From Entamoeba invadens IP1 (taxonomy: Eukaryota; Evosea; Mastigamoebida; Endamoebidae), in assembly GCF_000330505.1 (NCBI RefSeq), contig NW_004443593.1:109896-136885 (forward strand): 26,990 bases of DNA. Reading direction: 5' to 3'. Every line of letters begins with the position of its first letter. Position 1 is the stretch's first letter. Below the pieces are notes generated by a model that worked only from the letters and a program-made list of their open reading frames with translations, was not told the DNA's origin and did no database searches. The position numbers and the translations under genes were made by a program. This document shows, one piece after another, positions 1 to 11,042 of the stretch.

Positions 1-684
1 AATTACATTGTTAATACAATAATAATAAATTTTTATATAATTTCAGTATATTTTCACATATTTTTTACAGTGTTTTTATTTTCAAACTTTTTTCTTTTAA
101 CACTTAAAATAACACCCTTATTTTTGTTTTGGCCTGTTTTTACAGGGATATTATTCCATTTTTTGATGATTTTTCTTTTTTGGCTTGTGTATTGTTTATG
201 CACATAATATAAACTCTAAAAAAACGGAAATTTATATAATAAACTCGATATTTCCCCGATTTTTAGACCACTTGAATTTTGTTCAATGTAATTTAAAGTG
301 TTAAAATTGTTTTCTTATTAACATATTCAATTTCCATCATGATGTTTCTTGATAAATCAAAAATAATTTAATTACAACATTTTATAAATTATTTCATTTT
401 AATAATTATATTTACATATACTAGTTCAAATTAAAATATACTAACATGTTGCTTTTTCTTATGAAATATACAAATACTTTGTAATTATACTATTCTTTTT
501 AGTTAGAAATTTTTTGTTTATAAATGATATATTGTTATTATTATTTCGATTAATTTGTGTTATTTTATTGTTTGTAAGCTTAAATCTGGCATATTGGAAA
601 TCCCCATTTTTGTCGTAAAAAGCAAAACACAATTTACTAAAAAGTTAGGTAATAAAAAATAGTAATTGTCATTACTAAAAATAA

Positions 685-839
685 TCAATTATCACAATAG
701 GAATTAATAATTGCAGATAATACAGAATCGGTTATCTCAACATCGTGTGTAAATTTATCGTCGTTTTTTAGTGTCATTTCAAGAGTACAACAAAAAGCAA
801 CTTTCAACGTGTGAACATGATAATTGGTACAGTTTTGTT
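685..839 (-). other. possible 3' exon of a small unknown gene
   Basis: A minus-strand open frame ends at a TGA at 685-687. Its last 50 or so codons (CTNYHVHTLKVAF onward) are less AT-rich and look more protein-like than the surrounding DNA. The part of the same frame above position 840 is a run of Phe/Leu/Ile codons that looks like intron sequence. Reading the minus strand, GTTTGA at 973-968 and TTTCAG ending at 840 would bound a 134-nt intron of roughly Entamoeba form. No plausible first exon with an ATG was found upstream. I recognise no domain. It may be a chance open frame. Confidence 0.2.
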
Positions 840-1455
840 CTGAAACAACAGAAAATATATATATAAAAAATAAGCAAAAACGTATTTTTAGTAAAAGATT
901 GTAAAATAAAAGAAAAAAGAAAAAACTAATGAGGGTTCCTAAATTTATTTGTGCCAGATTTAAGCGTTCAAACAATAAATTGACAAAATTTAATAATATA
1001 ACATAAAGAAGTTTTGAATACTATAATATTATTTTCAATACATTATATTTATAATTACATTTTAAAAAATATCTTTTCGTTCATTTTTTAGTTGTTATAA
1101 TTTAAAAAAATCTAAATAAAATAATTATTCGTTCATTTATTTTATTTATAAATAATATAAAAATAAAAATCATATTAATGCCAAGTTTTTATGCTTTAAC
1201 AATTTACTTTTGAATCATATTTATTTCTTGTTATTTCTTGTTATAATTTTTAGATAATTAAAAAATATACCAAGAATTGAGTGTTTAGACAAATTTAATT
1301 GTAATAGAATAAGAATTAAAAATAAATGTGAATGTGTCATTATTTATTTTTAGAATACACACCAATAGTTTAAAGCATTTATTAATAACTCAAATGTAAT
1401 TTCTAACCCTTTATATAAAATTATTGTTATGTTATAAATACAACGAAAACTGTTT

Positions 1456-1465
1456 AAAATACTCA
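1456..1465 (+). promoter_or_regulatory. initiator-like element at the kinase start
   Basis: AAAATACTCA lies directly before the ATG at 1466 and resembles the Entamoeba initiator consensus AAAAATTCA, which normally lies within about 20 nt of the start codon. This supports 1466 rather than the TTG at 1424 as the start. The match is imperfect. Confidence 0.3.
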
Positions 1466-4400
1466 ATGGTTGTATTCATTTTATTATTATTGTTCAATTT
1501 TACATTATCAATTAACACTAAAATCGAATGGTGTAAATATGAAAACAAAATTGAATGTGTTCCATTTGGCAAACAATGTGAACAGAATTTCCAATGGAGT
1601 TTATCAACCAAAAGTATTCAGTTGCCTTTGATCAATGATGGCTTTATAATTAAATGTAATCGAAACACACACCTTGAAGTGATTGTAAATTCGAAATACC
1701 GTTCTCTTTTAAATTTTGAATTAAATAATAATACGTACATATATTCACATAAGTTGTATAATTTTACATTATCACCACTGCAAATGATACCAAATACAGA
1801 CTTTTTTAACAAACAAGAGGTTCTCAAAACATCATGTTCAAATTGTAAACAGTGTGTAAATACATCATTTTGTGTTGAATGTAATGATGGATATTATTTA
1901 TCAAATGATTCATGTTATTCCTGTCATTCATATTGCAAGACTTGTACTAATAATACATTTGAGGGGTGTTTGACATGAAAAGATAACAAATACTTAACTC
2001 AAGGTTCAAAGTGTTTAAACTGTGATTATTCTTGTAAAACTTGTTTTGAAGGAACAAATGAAGATTGCCTTAGTTGTGGATATCATTATTATAAATCAAA
2101 TTCAAGCACGTGTTTACATTGTAAGTATGGGTGTACTTCGTGTTATGGTGGATCAATAACAGAATGTGACGATTGTGAAGAGGGATTCATTTTACAAGGA
2201 ACAACATGTGTTAAATGTGCATCTTCTTGTCAAACTTGTATCATATCTCCGACTTCTTGCATTTCGTGTCAAAGTTCTTATTATTTGTCTGGTAACAAAT
2301 GTCTTGAATGTGATTCATCATGCAATTCCTGCTATGGTCCAAATATAAATAATTGCAGGTCTTGCCTATTATATTATTATTTATCAAATGGATATTGTCT
2401 TCCATGCGATTCATCATGTCGTTCATGTAATGGTCCAAATTCAAATAATTGTTTGACTTGCGAATTTTTATATGGAGTTTCAAATGGATATTGTGTAAAG
2501 TGTGATTCATCGTGTTATACATGTAATGGTCTAAATGCAAACAACTGTGTTTCATGTTACAATAATTATTACTTATCAGAAAATAAATGTCTTAAATGTG
2601 ACCCGTCTTGTAAAACATGTAATGGACCAAATGCAAATAATTGTCTAACATGTGATTCTTATAACGCGTACTCAAATGGGTCTTGTTTAAAATGTGAATA
2701 TTCATGTCAAACATGTAGTTCGAGTGGGCTTGGGAATTGTCTAACATGTAAACCTTATCATTATTACTCAAATGGGTATTGTATAGAATGTAGTTCGAAA
2801 TGTTCGGCTTGTAATGGAACTGGTGAAAACAATTGTTTGACGTGTCGATCTGGTTTATATTTATCTAATGGATATTGTCTTCCTTGTGATAAAAATTGTA
2901 AATATTGTAGTGGAACAATTTCAAACAATTGTAATGAATGTAAAGGAGGTTTTTATTTATTAAATGGAACTTGTGTTCAATGTTCTCCAAATTGCGGCGC
3001 TTGTACAAAATCAAATTGTTTATATTGCAACCCCGATTATTATCTTTTAGACAACGTTTGTTTCCGATGTCACCCTGAATGTGGTAGTTGTGATGGTCCT
3101 GAACGAACAAATTGTACAAGCTGTGAAAATGGAAAACGACTCGATGTTGAACCAGGGGAAAATTACCACACCTGTACTATACCATGCCCAACAAATTGTC
3201 AACTTTGCAATCGATATAAATGTTATGAATGTGAAAGTGGGTATTACAAATCAAATAATGGTGAATGTGTGCGGTTCGAAGATGAACTATGCTCTTATGG
3301 ATATAATAATGAATGTTATACGTGTTTTAAAGGATATTATGTTGATAAAAACAGTTGTTTAAAATGTCCCAGTATATGCACCGAGTGCAATGGACCCACA
3401 ATTTATCAGTGTAATTCATGTATTGATGGATATTATATTTCATCTTACACGTGATTTCAATGTTCTTCTACGTGCCAAACCTGCATAGACAATTCGACGA
3501 TATGTAATTCCTGTGTACCAGGTTCAAGATATTTGTGGAACAATGAGTGTATTGCTTGTGATAATTGTACCCCTGGGCATTGCATATCTAATACAACAAA
3601 GTGCGATTCGTGTAATGACGGTTTTTATTCTGACAACGGGGTGTGTAAAACTTGTAACTTGATTTGTCTCACATGTTCAGGGTCTCCTTCGAAGTGTTCG
3701 TCTTGTAAGTCTGGGACTTACCTTTCAAACTCGACTTGTCTTACTTGTAATGCAAATTGTGAGATCTCTGGGTGTCACACGACTTTAGGATGCACGAATT
3801 GTAAATCTGGGTACTTCCCAAAGGATTTTGGGTGTAGCCAATGCAGTGAAATAACAAATTGTGTTACTTGCAGCCAAACTGAACAAAAGTGTTTGGCTTG
3901 TGCACCTGGTATTTCATATCTCAATTCAAATGGTTTGTGCTCACCTTGCGACGCATCTTGCAAAATATGTAATACCGATGGAACATGTAACGGGTGTAAT
4001 GATAATTATGTTCCATTCACAGTTAACAACGGATCATGCCAGGCATGTTCTTCGTTTGACCCAAATTGTGCTGTTTGTGGAGAAAATCAATACAGAAGAT
4101 GCACAACTTGTAAAGACAATTATTACTTAAACTCGAATGGCATTTGTAAAGAGTGTGATATTTCATGTGCGTATAATGGTTGTAACAAAAAGACTGGAAT
4201 ATGTGAAACATGCAAAGCACAATACACAAAACAGGAAGTTGATAGTATTCAATGTCAGCCGTGTACAGCCTATGATTTTAATTGTACAGCTTGTTCACAA
4301 ACTACAAGAAAATGCACAATGTGTTTGATTGGCTTATATCCAAGTCCATCATCACCGTTTTCTTGTACGTTTTGCCATGAAACTTGTTTTTATGATTGTT

Positions 4401-7400
4401 CACCTACAACGGGAAATTGTAATACTTGTATCACTGATCAATACACAATCAACCCATCAAATCCAAAACAATGTCAGAGTTGTTCAGGATTTAATAACAA
4501 CTGTCTCAGCTGCTCAACAACAGAGAGAAAATGTGAAAATTGTAGTAGTGGTATTTCGTATTTGTCAAATGGAGTTTGTGTGTCGTGTGATTTAACGTGT
4601 TCAAATTGTGACTCAAATGGTCTGTGTACCAAATGTATCGATAACCATGTGTTTGATGAACCACAACAAAAGAAATGTTTGAGTTGCACATTATTTGACC
4701 CAAACTGCGAAACATGCAGTTCAACAAGCTCGAGAAATTGCACCAAATGCAACTTGAATATGTACCCAGATATTACCACCGGAAAATGTCAAACGTGTGA
4801 TTCTTCGTGTGGTGGTAATTGCGACACAACAAATGGAATATGCACCAATTGTGTTTCTGGTAAAGTTTTTAGTGATCCAGAAAGTAACAAATGTGTTGAT
4901 TGTTCATCATTCGATGCAAACTGTGTTGAGTGTGAATTAAATGGAGAAAGAAAATGTGTTAAATGTCGAGAGAATAGTGGGTTTTATTTATTAAATGGGA
5001 ATTGTGTTGCTTGTGATTCAACATGTAAACCAAATACATGTGACTCGACAACGGAATTTTGTTCACGGTGTTTGTTTAATTACACAGTAACTTCTCCAAT
5101 ATCAAAAGTTTGTATTAAGTCTTCTGAATTTGATTCATGCTGTTCAAAATGTGCAGTTAATTATACAAGAAAATACGAATTGTGTTCAAGTGGAAAATAC
5201 ACAAAAGCATCCGCAATTTACAAGTGCGGTAACTGTGATTGGTCATGTGGTGGAATGTGCAATGGTTCTACAGGGGAGTGTACTGGTTGTTCGTTGAATT
5301 ATGTTTTTTCAACTACAAATAATTTAGTGTGTGATTCATGCTCAATGTTTGATTCAAATTGTCTGACGTGTGACTCGACATATCAGAGAAAATGCAGTGT
5401 GTGTCGACCAAACGGAATGTATCCAAGCGACTCAACATACACGTGTGTTTCATGTGATGCTACATGCAATGGTAACTGCGATCAAACAACAGGCAAGTGC
5501 ACTGGGTGTATCAACAATTATGTGTTTGAAGCAACTAAGAGTCGTGTGTGTGTTGCTTGCAAATCGTTTGATCCAAGTTGCAAGATATGTTCGTCTGATT
5601 ACAACAGAAAATGTGTTGAATGTGAGAGTGGATACTATCCAAATCAAAGTGGGGTCTGTGTATTTTGTAACACAACTATCACAAACTGTAAATCATGTAA
5701 TTCAAGAGAAAACAAGTGCTTGTCGTGTAAAGACCCATATTATTTGTCAAACCAAACTTGTTTGATTTGTACTTCTGGAACTTATAAAAACACTGAAACA
5801 TCATGTGAAAAGTGTTACATTGGCATCCCAAATTGTCAAGCGTGCTCAACTAAAACGGTTGGAATTCCTGTTTGTATCACGTGTTATTCGCCATTTCAAA
5901 TTAATACTCAAACCAGTGTTTGTGATTCTTGTGGAACAAACGCATTTTACAACGCCACAACAAAGAAGTGCGAAAATAATGGGGGTGGCTGTTTGACTGT
6001 TTCGATTCAAGAACAGTGTTTAAGTTGTTCAGATGGATATTATCTGTCAAACAACAAATGTGTGTCGGCAACCAAATGTATGGGCAAATCAACACTTTCG
6101 AAAGTGTCATGTGAGTGTTCAGATCAAATATCAGTTGGATCGGACTGCCAAACCACTCCATCAAAATGTATATATCAAAGAAACTACAAAACCCAAAAGG
6201 AATGCATTCAATGTGAAGATAATAACATTGTTAATGAAAAGACTTGCAATTCTGTTTCAAATGTATTGACTCGAAATAATATCATTTTTGCATGCGAAAA
6301 AGGTAAATATTTGAATGAAAACAATCAATGTGTAACGTGTAAAAACAACTCGTCGATTTGTATGAATTACAAATCAAAAAGTATATTACTGTCATGTGCC
6401 AATAATTCAATTTATAACGTTGAAACATTGAGTTGCACAAGTGAAAACAATTGTTTGAAATACGGCAAAAATTATTGCTCACAGTGTGTTGATGTAAACA
6501 TGGAACTTAAATATGGCAAATGCTCGGTGTGTTCTGTTCCAAATTGTAATAACTGTGAAGGTGGAAAATGTAAGAAGTGTAACAAAAATTATGTAATCCA
6601 AACAAATGGGTTTTGTGTTGAACAAAGTGAAGTTGGTTGTGTCAAAGCTGATGGTTTTGTTTGTTCACAGTGTGCCGAGGGGTTTTACTTGATTGACTCG
6701 CTTAACAATGAAGGGAAATACGATTTTTGTATTCCAATTACTACCACTCAAATAGACCACTGTAAATACTCACTGATTTTACAATCAATATGTGTTGAAT
6801 GTTTGGATTCTTTCAAACTAAAAAATGGTAATTGTTCAGAAAATTTCATTGATGACGAAAACGATGAAAACAATTTAACCAACACAAAACAAGAAATAAA
6901 AGGTGTTGAAGTTTCATGTTTCAGTCGTAATAACAAAGGGTGTGTAAGATGCAATTCTGGTTATCATTACAACAATAGTGAATGTAAAATGTGTTCGAAT
7001 CACTGTGATAATTGTTACAACACAACGTATTGCTTATCATGTAATCCACAGTATTACTTGTCATCTTCTTTCACATGTGAACCACTTGGCGATTTATTCA
7101 CAAAATGTGCATTGACACTGCCAACAAGCGGTGGATGTGCAATTTGCAAAGACCAGTACTACAAACAAGAAGCTGATTGTATTTCTTGTGATGAGTCGTG
7201 TGGTACTTGTGTTGAAAGTACTACTTGTTTGAGTTGTCAAACTGAATATTTCAAACTTCCAGGAAGTACAAGTAAATTATGTGTATCCTATGACAACTTG
7301 ACTAATTGTGCAATTAAAACACCGATTGGGTGTCTGTGGTGTGAAAATGGATATTACTTGGATAATTACATTTGCAAAAACTGTTCTGATAATTGCATTT

Positions 7401-8920
7401 CGTGTGACAGCTATCAAAATTGTAAAAGCTGTGTTGAAAAGGATTATGTGTTGGTTGACTCGCAGTGTGTGGATTACAAAAGTGTTGAGTTTTGTTTGTC
7501 TGCGAATAATTCAAAGTGCACAGAATGTGAAGGATTTCACGAACCAAGTGACGCTGGTGATTATTGTGTGAAAGTGACAAATTATGGGTTGGTAGTTGGT
7601 GCGCCAATGACAGTCACTTTTGTGATCATAGTGTTTATTGTTGCTATTATAATGGTAATCATATCGATGATACAAAAGAGAAAACAGAAGAAAAAAGAGC
7701 AGAACATTTGCAACTTTAAGATGAGTCGGTCAAACATTGAGATGATGAATTTGAGTGCAAATTTGGTAACAAACAAGACAACACTGAAATTTGATTTAGA
7801 CGATAACGAATTACTAAAAATTGACATTGAGACAAGAGATTTGATATGTATTGGGAATGTGTCTAAAAGTAACTTGAAAGTTCAATTCAGTGTGATGGAA
7901 GGGTGTGACTATTATGAAATAAGAAGTGTGCCACCACTTGTGACATTGAAGCCTGGATATGCTTGTGAGTTTGAGATTTTCATCAAGCCGCTGTGTACTT
8001 GTGTTACTAAAGAACACGTGGCAATTACTTCGTTAAATATAACAACTGGTGTCATTGAAAACGCTAAAGTTGAAATCGAAATCGAAACAGAACAAACAAC
8101 CAAATTGAATTACAGAGAAATCATAGAAGACGAGAAGCTTGGCGAAGGCAGTTTTGGAATTGTCTACAAAGGGCAATACAGAGGAGTTTGTGTTGCTATA
8201 AAAAAGATGAAACAACTTGATAACAATGAAAATGGTCTTTTAGAATTTGAAAAAGAAGTTGCCATGCTAGACAAGTTCCGATGTGATTACATCATCCACT
8301 TCTATGGTGCTGTATTTATACCCAACAAGGTCTGTATGGTCACCGAATTTGCAGGATTTGGAAGTTTACAAGACTTGATGAAACACAAAACAAGTGATGA
8401 AATTGATATGAAGTTGCGAACCAAATTGTTACTAGACGCATCGATTGGTATTCAATATTTACACGAGAATGGAATTTTACACAGAGACATCAAACCAGAC
8501 AACTTCCTTGTGTTATCACTTGATGTGAATGAAAAAGTGAATGCTAAACTGACTGACTTTGGGTCATCAAGAAATGTCAATATGCTGCAAACCAACATGA
8601 CCTTCACGAAGGGAATTGGAACACCAATTTACATGGCGCCTGAAATTTTAAAACAAGAGAAGTACAAGAAGAGTGCTGATATTTATTCTTTTGCAATGAC
8701 TATGTTTGAGTGTTTCAGGTGGAAAGATGCTTATGACAAAATAGAATTCAAGTACCCATGGAAAATCGCAGACTTTGTAACTGGTGGAAATCGTCTTAAT
8801 AAATCCGAATTACTTAATGATGAACAATATGAATTAATAACAAAATGTTGGGCTCATGACAAAGAAGAAAGAACTAATATCGAAACTGTTAGAGAAAAGC
8901 TTCAAAAAATGATTAAGTGA
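1466..8920 (+). CDS. CxxC-rich transmembrane receptor kinase (TMK family), frame interrupted by two in-frame TGA codons
   Basis: One reading frame of 2484 codons stays open except for TGA at codons 171 and 663. Seen: signal peptide at residues 1-17 (MVVFILLLLFNFTLSIN); about 2000 residues of furin/EGF-receptor-like CxxC repeats (patterns such as NNCLTC and GYYLSNGYCLPCDSSC); a membrane span at about 2044-2069 followed by a basic stop-transfer (KRKQKKK); an Ig-like beta domain at about 2112-2212; and a kinase domain at about 2218-2480. The kinase motifs are complete: GEGSFG at 2226-2231, VAIK with catalytic Lys2246, HRDIKPDN with Asp2341, DFG at 2364-2366 and APE at 2391-2393. The layout matches the Entamoeba TMK family, whose members are thought to sense surface or serum signals; the ligand is unknown. 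Start is ATG 1466 because it gives the signal peptide. Downstream of the second TGA the first in-frame ATG is at 4319, with no signal peptide, so that part cannot simply be an independent receptor gene. It is either a young pseudogene, a recoded gene, or affected by sequence error. Confidence 0.9.
1976..1978 (+). other. in-frame TGA at a conserved Cys position (first)
   Basis: Codon 171 reads TGA inside EGCLT*KDNK, where the repeat elsewhere reads NCLTC, for example CLTCK encoded cta aca tgt aaa. A single T-to-A change of TGT explains it. The frame continues without a shift through perfectly regular repeats on both sides. Confidence 0.9.
3452..3454 (+). other. in-frame TGA at a conserved Cys position (second)
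   Basis: Codon 663 reads TGA inside GYYISSYT*FQCSSTCQTC. The same repeat elsewhere reads GYYLSNGYCLPCDSSC, so the TGA replaces the cysteine of a CxxC pair. The frame continues unchanged for another 1821 codons to the terminal TGA at 8918-8920. Confidence 0.9.
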
Positions 8921-9956
8921 TTGATTATAAAGTTATGTATTTAACATGTACAAATTAAAATATTTTAAATAAACATTATAATTTAAAATGTGTTTTGTTT
9001 TTAGTATTTTTTGTGTTTTTATTATTTTATCTAATGTTTATCGTCTCAATATATTTTTGAATAACATAAAATCGTCATATTTTATTTCATTAATATTAAA
9101 CCATTTAGTTAAAATAGATAAATTTAAAAATAACAAATATTTTTCATTTTTATTGATTAAAACTTGTAAAATTTGAAAATAATAAACTAATAAGACATTT
9201 TTTAGATAAATTATTTGCCTATCTATATTTATTTTCTAAGTAAAAAAACATGATTATCAACAAAAAAGATTTATTGTGATTGCTGTTATAAAATAGTTAA
9301 ATTTTTACCAAATTAATTCCTACCACTCAGTGTTTTCTTTACAAAACCTTAAAACTATGATTGTGTATAAATTTATTATTTGCTGGCTTGTTTTATCAAT
9401 CTGTAATTTTTGTAATTTATAGTTAGCTATTATTAAACAAAAACATATTTTCAATATTATTTGATATTTATGATAAATTAAAATATCATAATAATATAGA
9501 AAATAATTCAGTATGGAATAATAAATAACCATTTTTATTAATTAAAAATACAATTTAGTTAACATCTAACTATGATGTTAACAAAATATCAATAACATGA
9601 AATATATATTTGAGCTTTTTTAACATATGTTTGTTGTTTTCAAATTACTGAAAGCAAAAAGTGTATTTCGATTAAATAAAAAAGGATTTTTTGTTTCGAC
9701 CGACACACATTAAACATTCTTACAATTCAGAGTATCTATATCAAGAAAAATTTGATGACTATAATATTATAAAAAAAATCAATCAAACATTTTTAATAAA
9801 AACTATAATAATATTTTGTAAAAAAAATATTGCCTTGTTTAATTTTTCCCTCTTTGCAAATAACTTGTTATTATAATCACTAACCGTGTTTTGGTAACCG
9901 AACTTTATTTTAAAAACCTGATTATATAAAAACGCGTTTTAACTTGGAAAATATAT
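8921..9956. other. intergenic AT-rich DNA
   Basis: Several hundred bases of A/T runs separate the kinase from the next gene. The open frames here are short, rich in Phe/Lys/Asn/Ile, and look like chance. No RNA gene or repeat is recognised. Confidence 0.6.
9923..9930 (+). promoter_or_regulatory. TATA-like core promoter element
   Basis: TATATAAA lies 27-34 nt before the ATG at 9957, a suitable distance for an Entamoeba TATA-type element with a short 5' leader. The surrounding DNA is AT-rich, so a chance match is possible. Confidence 0.35.
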
Positions 9957-10523
9957 ATGTTTACTATTCTTCTTATTACTTTGGCTACAGCAAAATACAC
10001 TGTTGTTTCTAACCCTGATGGATCTACTGCGGTATTCAAATTTGATCAATGCTACTATATGATGTTAGACACTTACGTTAAGTTTGAAGAAAAAGGTGAC
10101 AAGGTTAAAGGATACACGTCTAATAAATGTGGAGATTGGGAAGAACAAGGCAGCTCCTCGTCTGGTGATATTGAAATTAGAGATGACTTGCCAGACTATT
10201 ACTATGTTCAATATGTATATAACGATGCCGATAACTGTGAACTCAGTGATAGTGATGGTCATCCTCTCGAAAACTTAAATCCACAATGCACCAAAGTTTT
10301 GGGATTAGTGTCTTACTCTGTAAAAGCTGAAATTAAAGACAAAATGATTACATTAACACCTTATAATTCACAAGATTGCACTGGAGCTGTTGATACTACA
10401 TTAACTACCGTGACCTACGAACTCGAAAAATGCACAAAATCAAATGGCGTAAACTTTATGTTTTCTGAAGGTGCATTTGAAGTCTTTGCGTTCCTCGCTC
10501 TTTTCATTGCTTTCTTGTTTTAA
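9957..10523 (+). CDS. small secreted protein, probably GPI-anchored, family unknown
   Basis: A 188-residue protein starts at a true ATG. It has a short hydrophobic signal peptide at residues 1-13 (MFTILLITLATAK). A mature region of about 160 residues is acidic and rich in Asp, Ser and Tyr and has six cysteines. A hydrophobic tail at the very C-terminus (VFAFLALFIAFLF) has no following charged residues. Signal peptide plus terminal hydrophobic tail is the typical layout of a GPI-anchored surface protein, so attachment to the outer plasma membrane is inferred. I do not recognise a domain. Codon use is clearly less AT-rich than the flanks, which supports a real gene. The stop is TAA. A TATA-like element precedes it. 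It stands alone, about 1 kb after the kinase. Confidence 0.8.
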   Translation: MFTILLITLATAKYTVVSNPDGSTAVFKFDQCYYMMLDTYVKFEEKGDKVKGYTSNKCGDWEEQGSSSSGDIEIRDDLPDYYYVQYVYNDADNCELSDSDGHPLENLNPQCTKVLGLVSYSVKAEIKDKMITLTPYNSQDCTGAVDTTLTTVTYELEKCTKSNGVNFMFSEGAFEVFAFLALFIAFLF

Positions 10524-11042
10524 ATTTTAAAACATTTTGCTTTGAATCTTTGTTTTTTTTGTAAAGGTTTACATAATTTTTTAACTTCTTTTTATATCTC
10601 TGATTTATTGATTTATAACTTTGTTTTATAACACTATTCAGTCAAAACACTTATTTGTTGTTTTTAAAACAATGAAATTAATTTGTCATAATTATAATAT
10701 TATGTTAAACTATTCCAAACTTATTTGTTAATATTTTCCAACATTATATATATATATATAGTAATAATTATTGAAATTTTTGAATTTCCTTATTTCAAAT
10801 TAAATGAATAAATAAGGTTTTCCACCGACTTTATTGTTATTTATAAATTCAATTTATTTTTTAAAATAAATAAAAAAAATTAGTAAACCATTTTGCTCAT
10901 TCTATTTTTATCATGAAAATACCCACATCAGTGTATTATATTTCTAATTATCGTTCTATCGTTAATACAATTAAAAAAAGTAGTTAATTTGTTCGACTTT
11001 TGAAAATATAAAACCTTTTTTATATATCATCCAAAAATATAT
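10524..11042. other. intergenic AT-rich DNA with a TA microsatellite
   Basis: Convergent spacer between the small GPI protein and the TLDc gene. It holds a short (TA)n run at about 10744-10761 and otherwise only A/T-rich sequence. Confidence 0.6.

Larger units (their letters stand above)
1..1465. other. AT-rich intergenic DNA upstream of the kinase gene
   Basis: This stretch is mostly very AT-rich with many T- and A-runs. I see no convincing gene except a possible short minus-strand exon around 685-839, listed separately. There is no tRNA or long repeat that I can recognise. Confidence 0.6.

Noticed and set aside
1968..2003. A 36-nt intron (GTTTGA to CAAG) that would remove the first TGA and keep the frame
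   Set aside because: It would delete a complete, regular CxxC repeat segment (LTCKDNKYLTQG pattern), is shorter than usual Entamoeba introns, and no comparable intron rescues the second TGA.
3451..3488. Intron over the second TGA (GTGATT to ATAG)
   Set aside because: It is 38 nt, so it breaks the frame, and the 5' site does not resemble GTTTGT.
2241..7607. Many antisense open frames across the Cys-rich repeats
   Set aside because: They are mirror images of the repeat codons (TGT read as ACA, and so on) and have no independent features.
1466..8920. General reassignment of UGA to an amino acid in this organism
   Set aside because: TGA is the natural stop of this same gene (8918-8920) and of the LRR gene (26330-26332), both at the expected C-terminal ends.
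10744..10761. (TA)n run as a regulatory or recombination site
   Set aside because: Short simple repeat, common in such AT-rich DNA.
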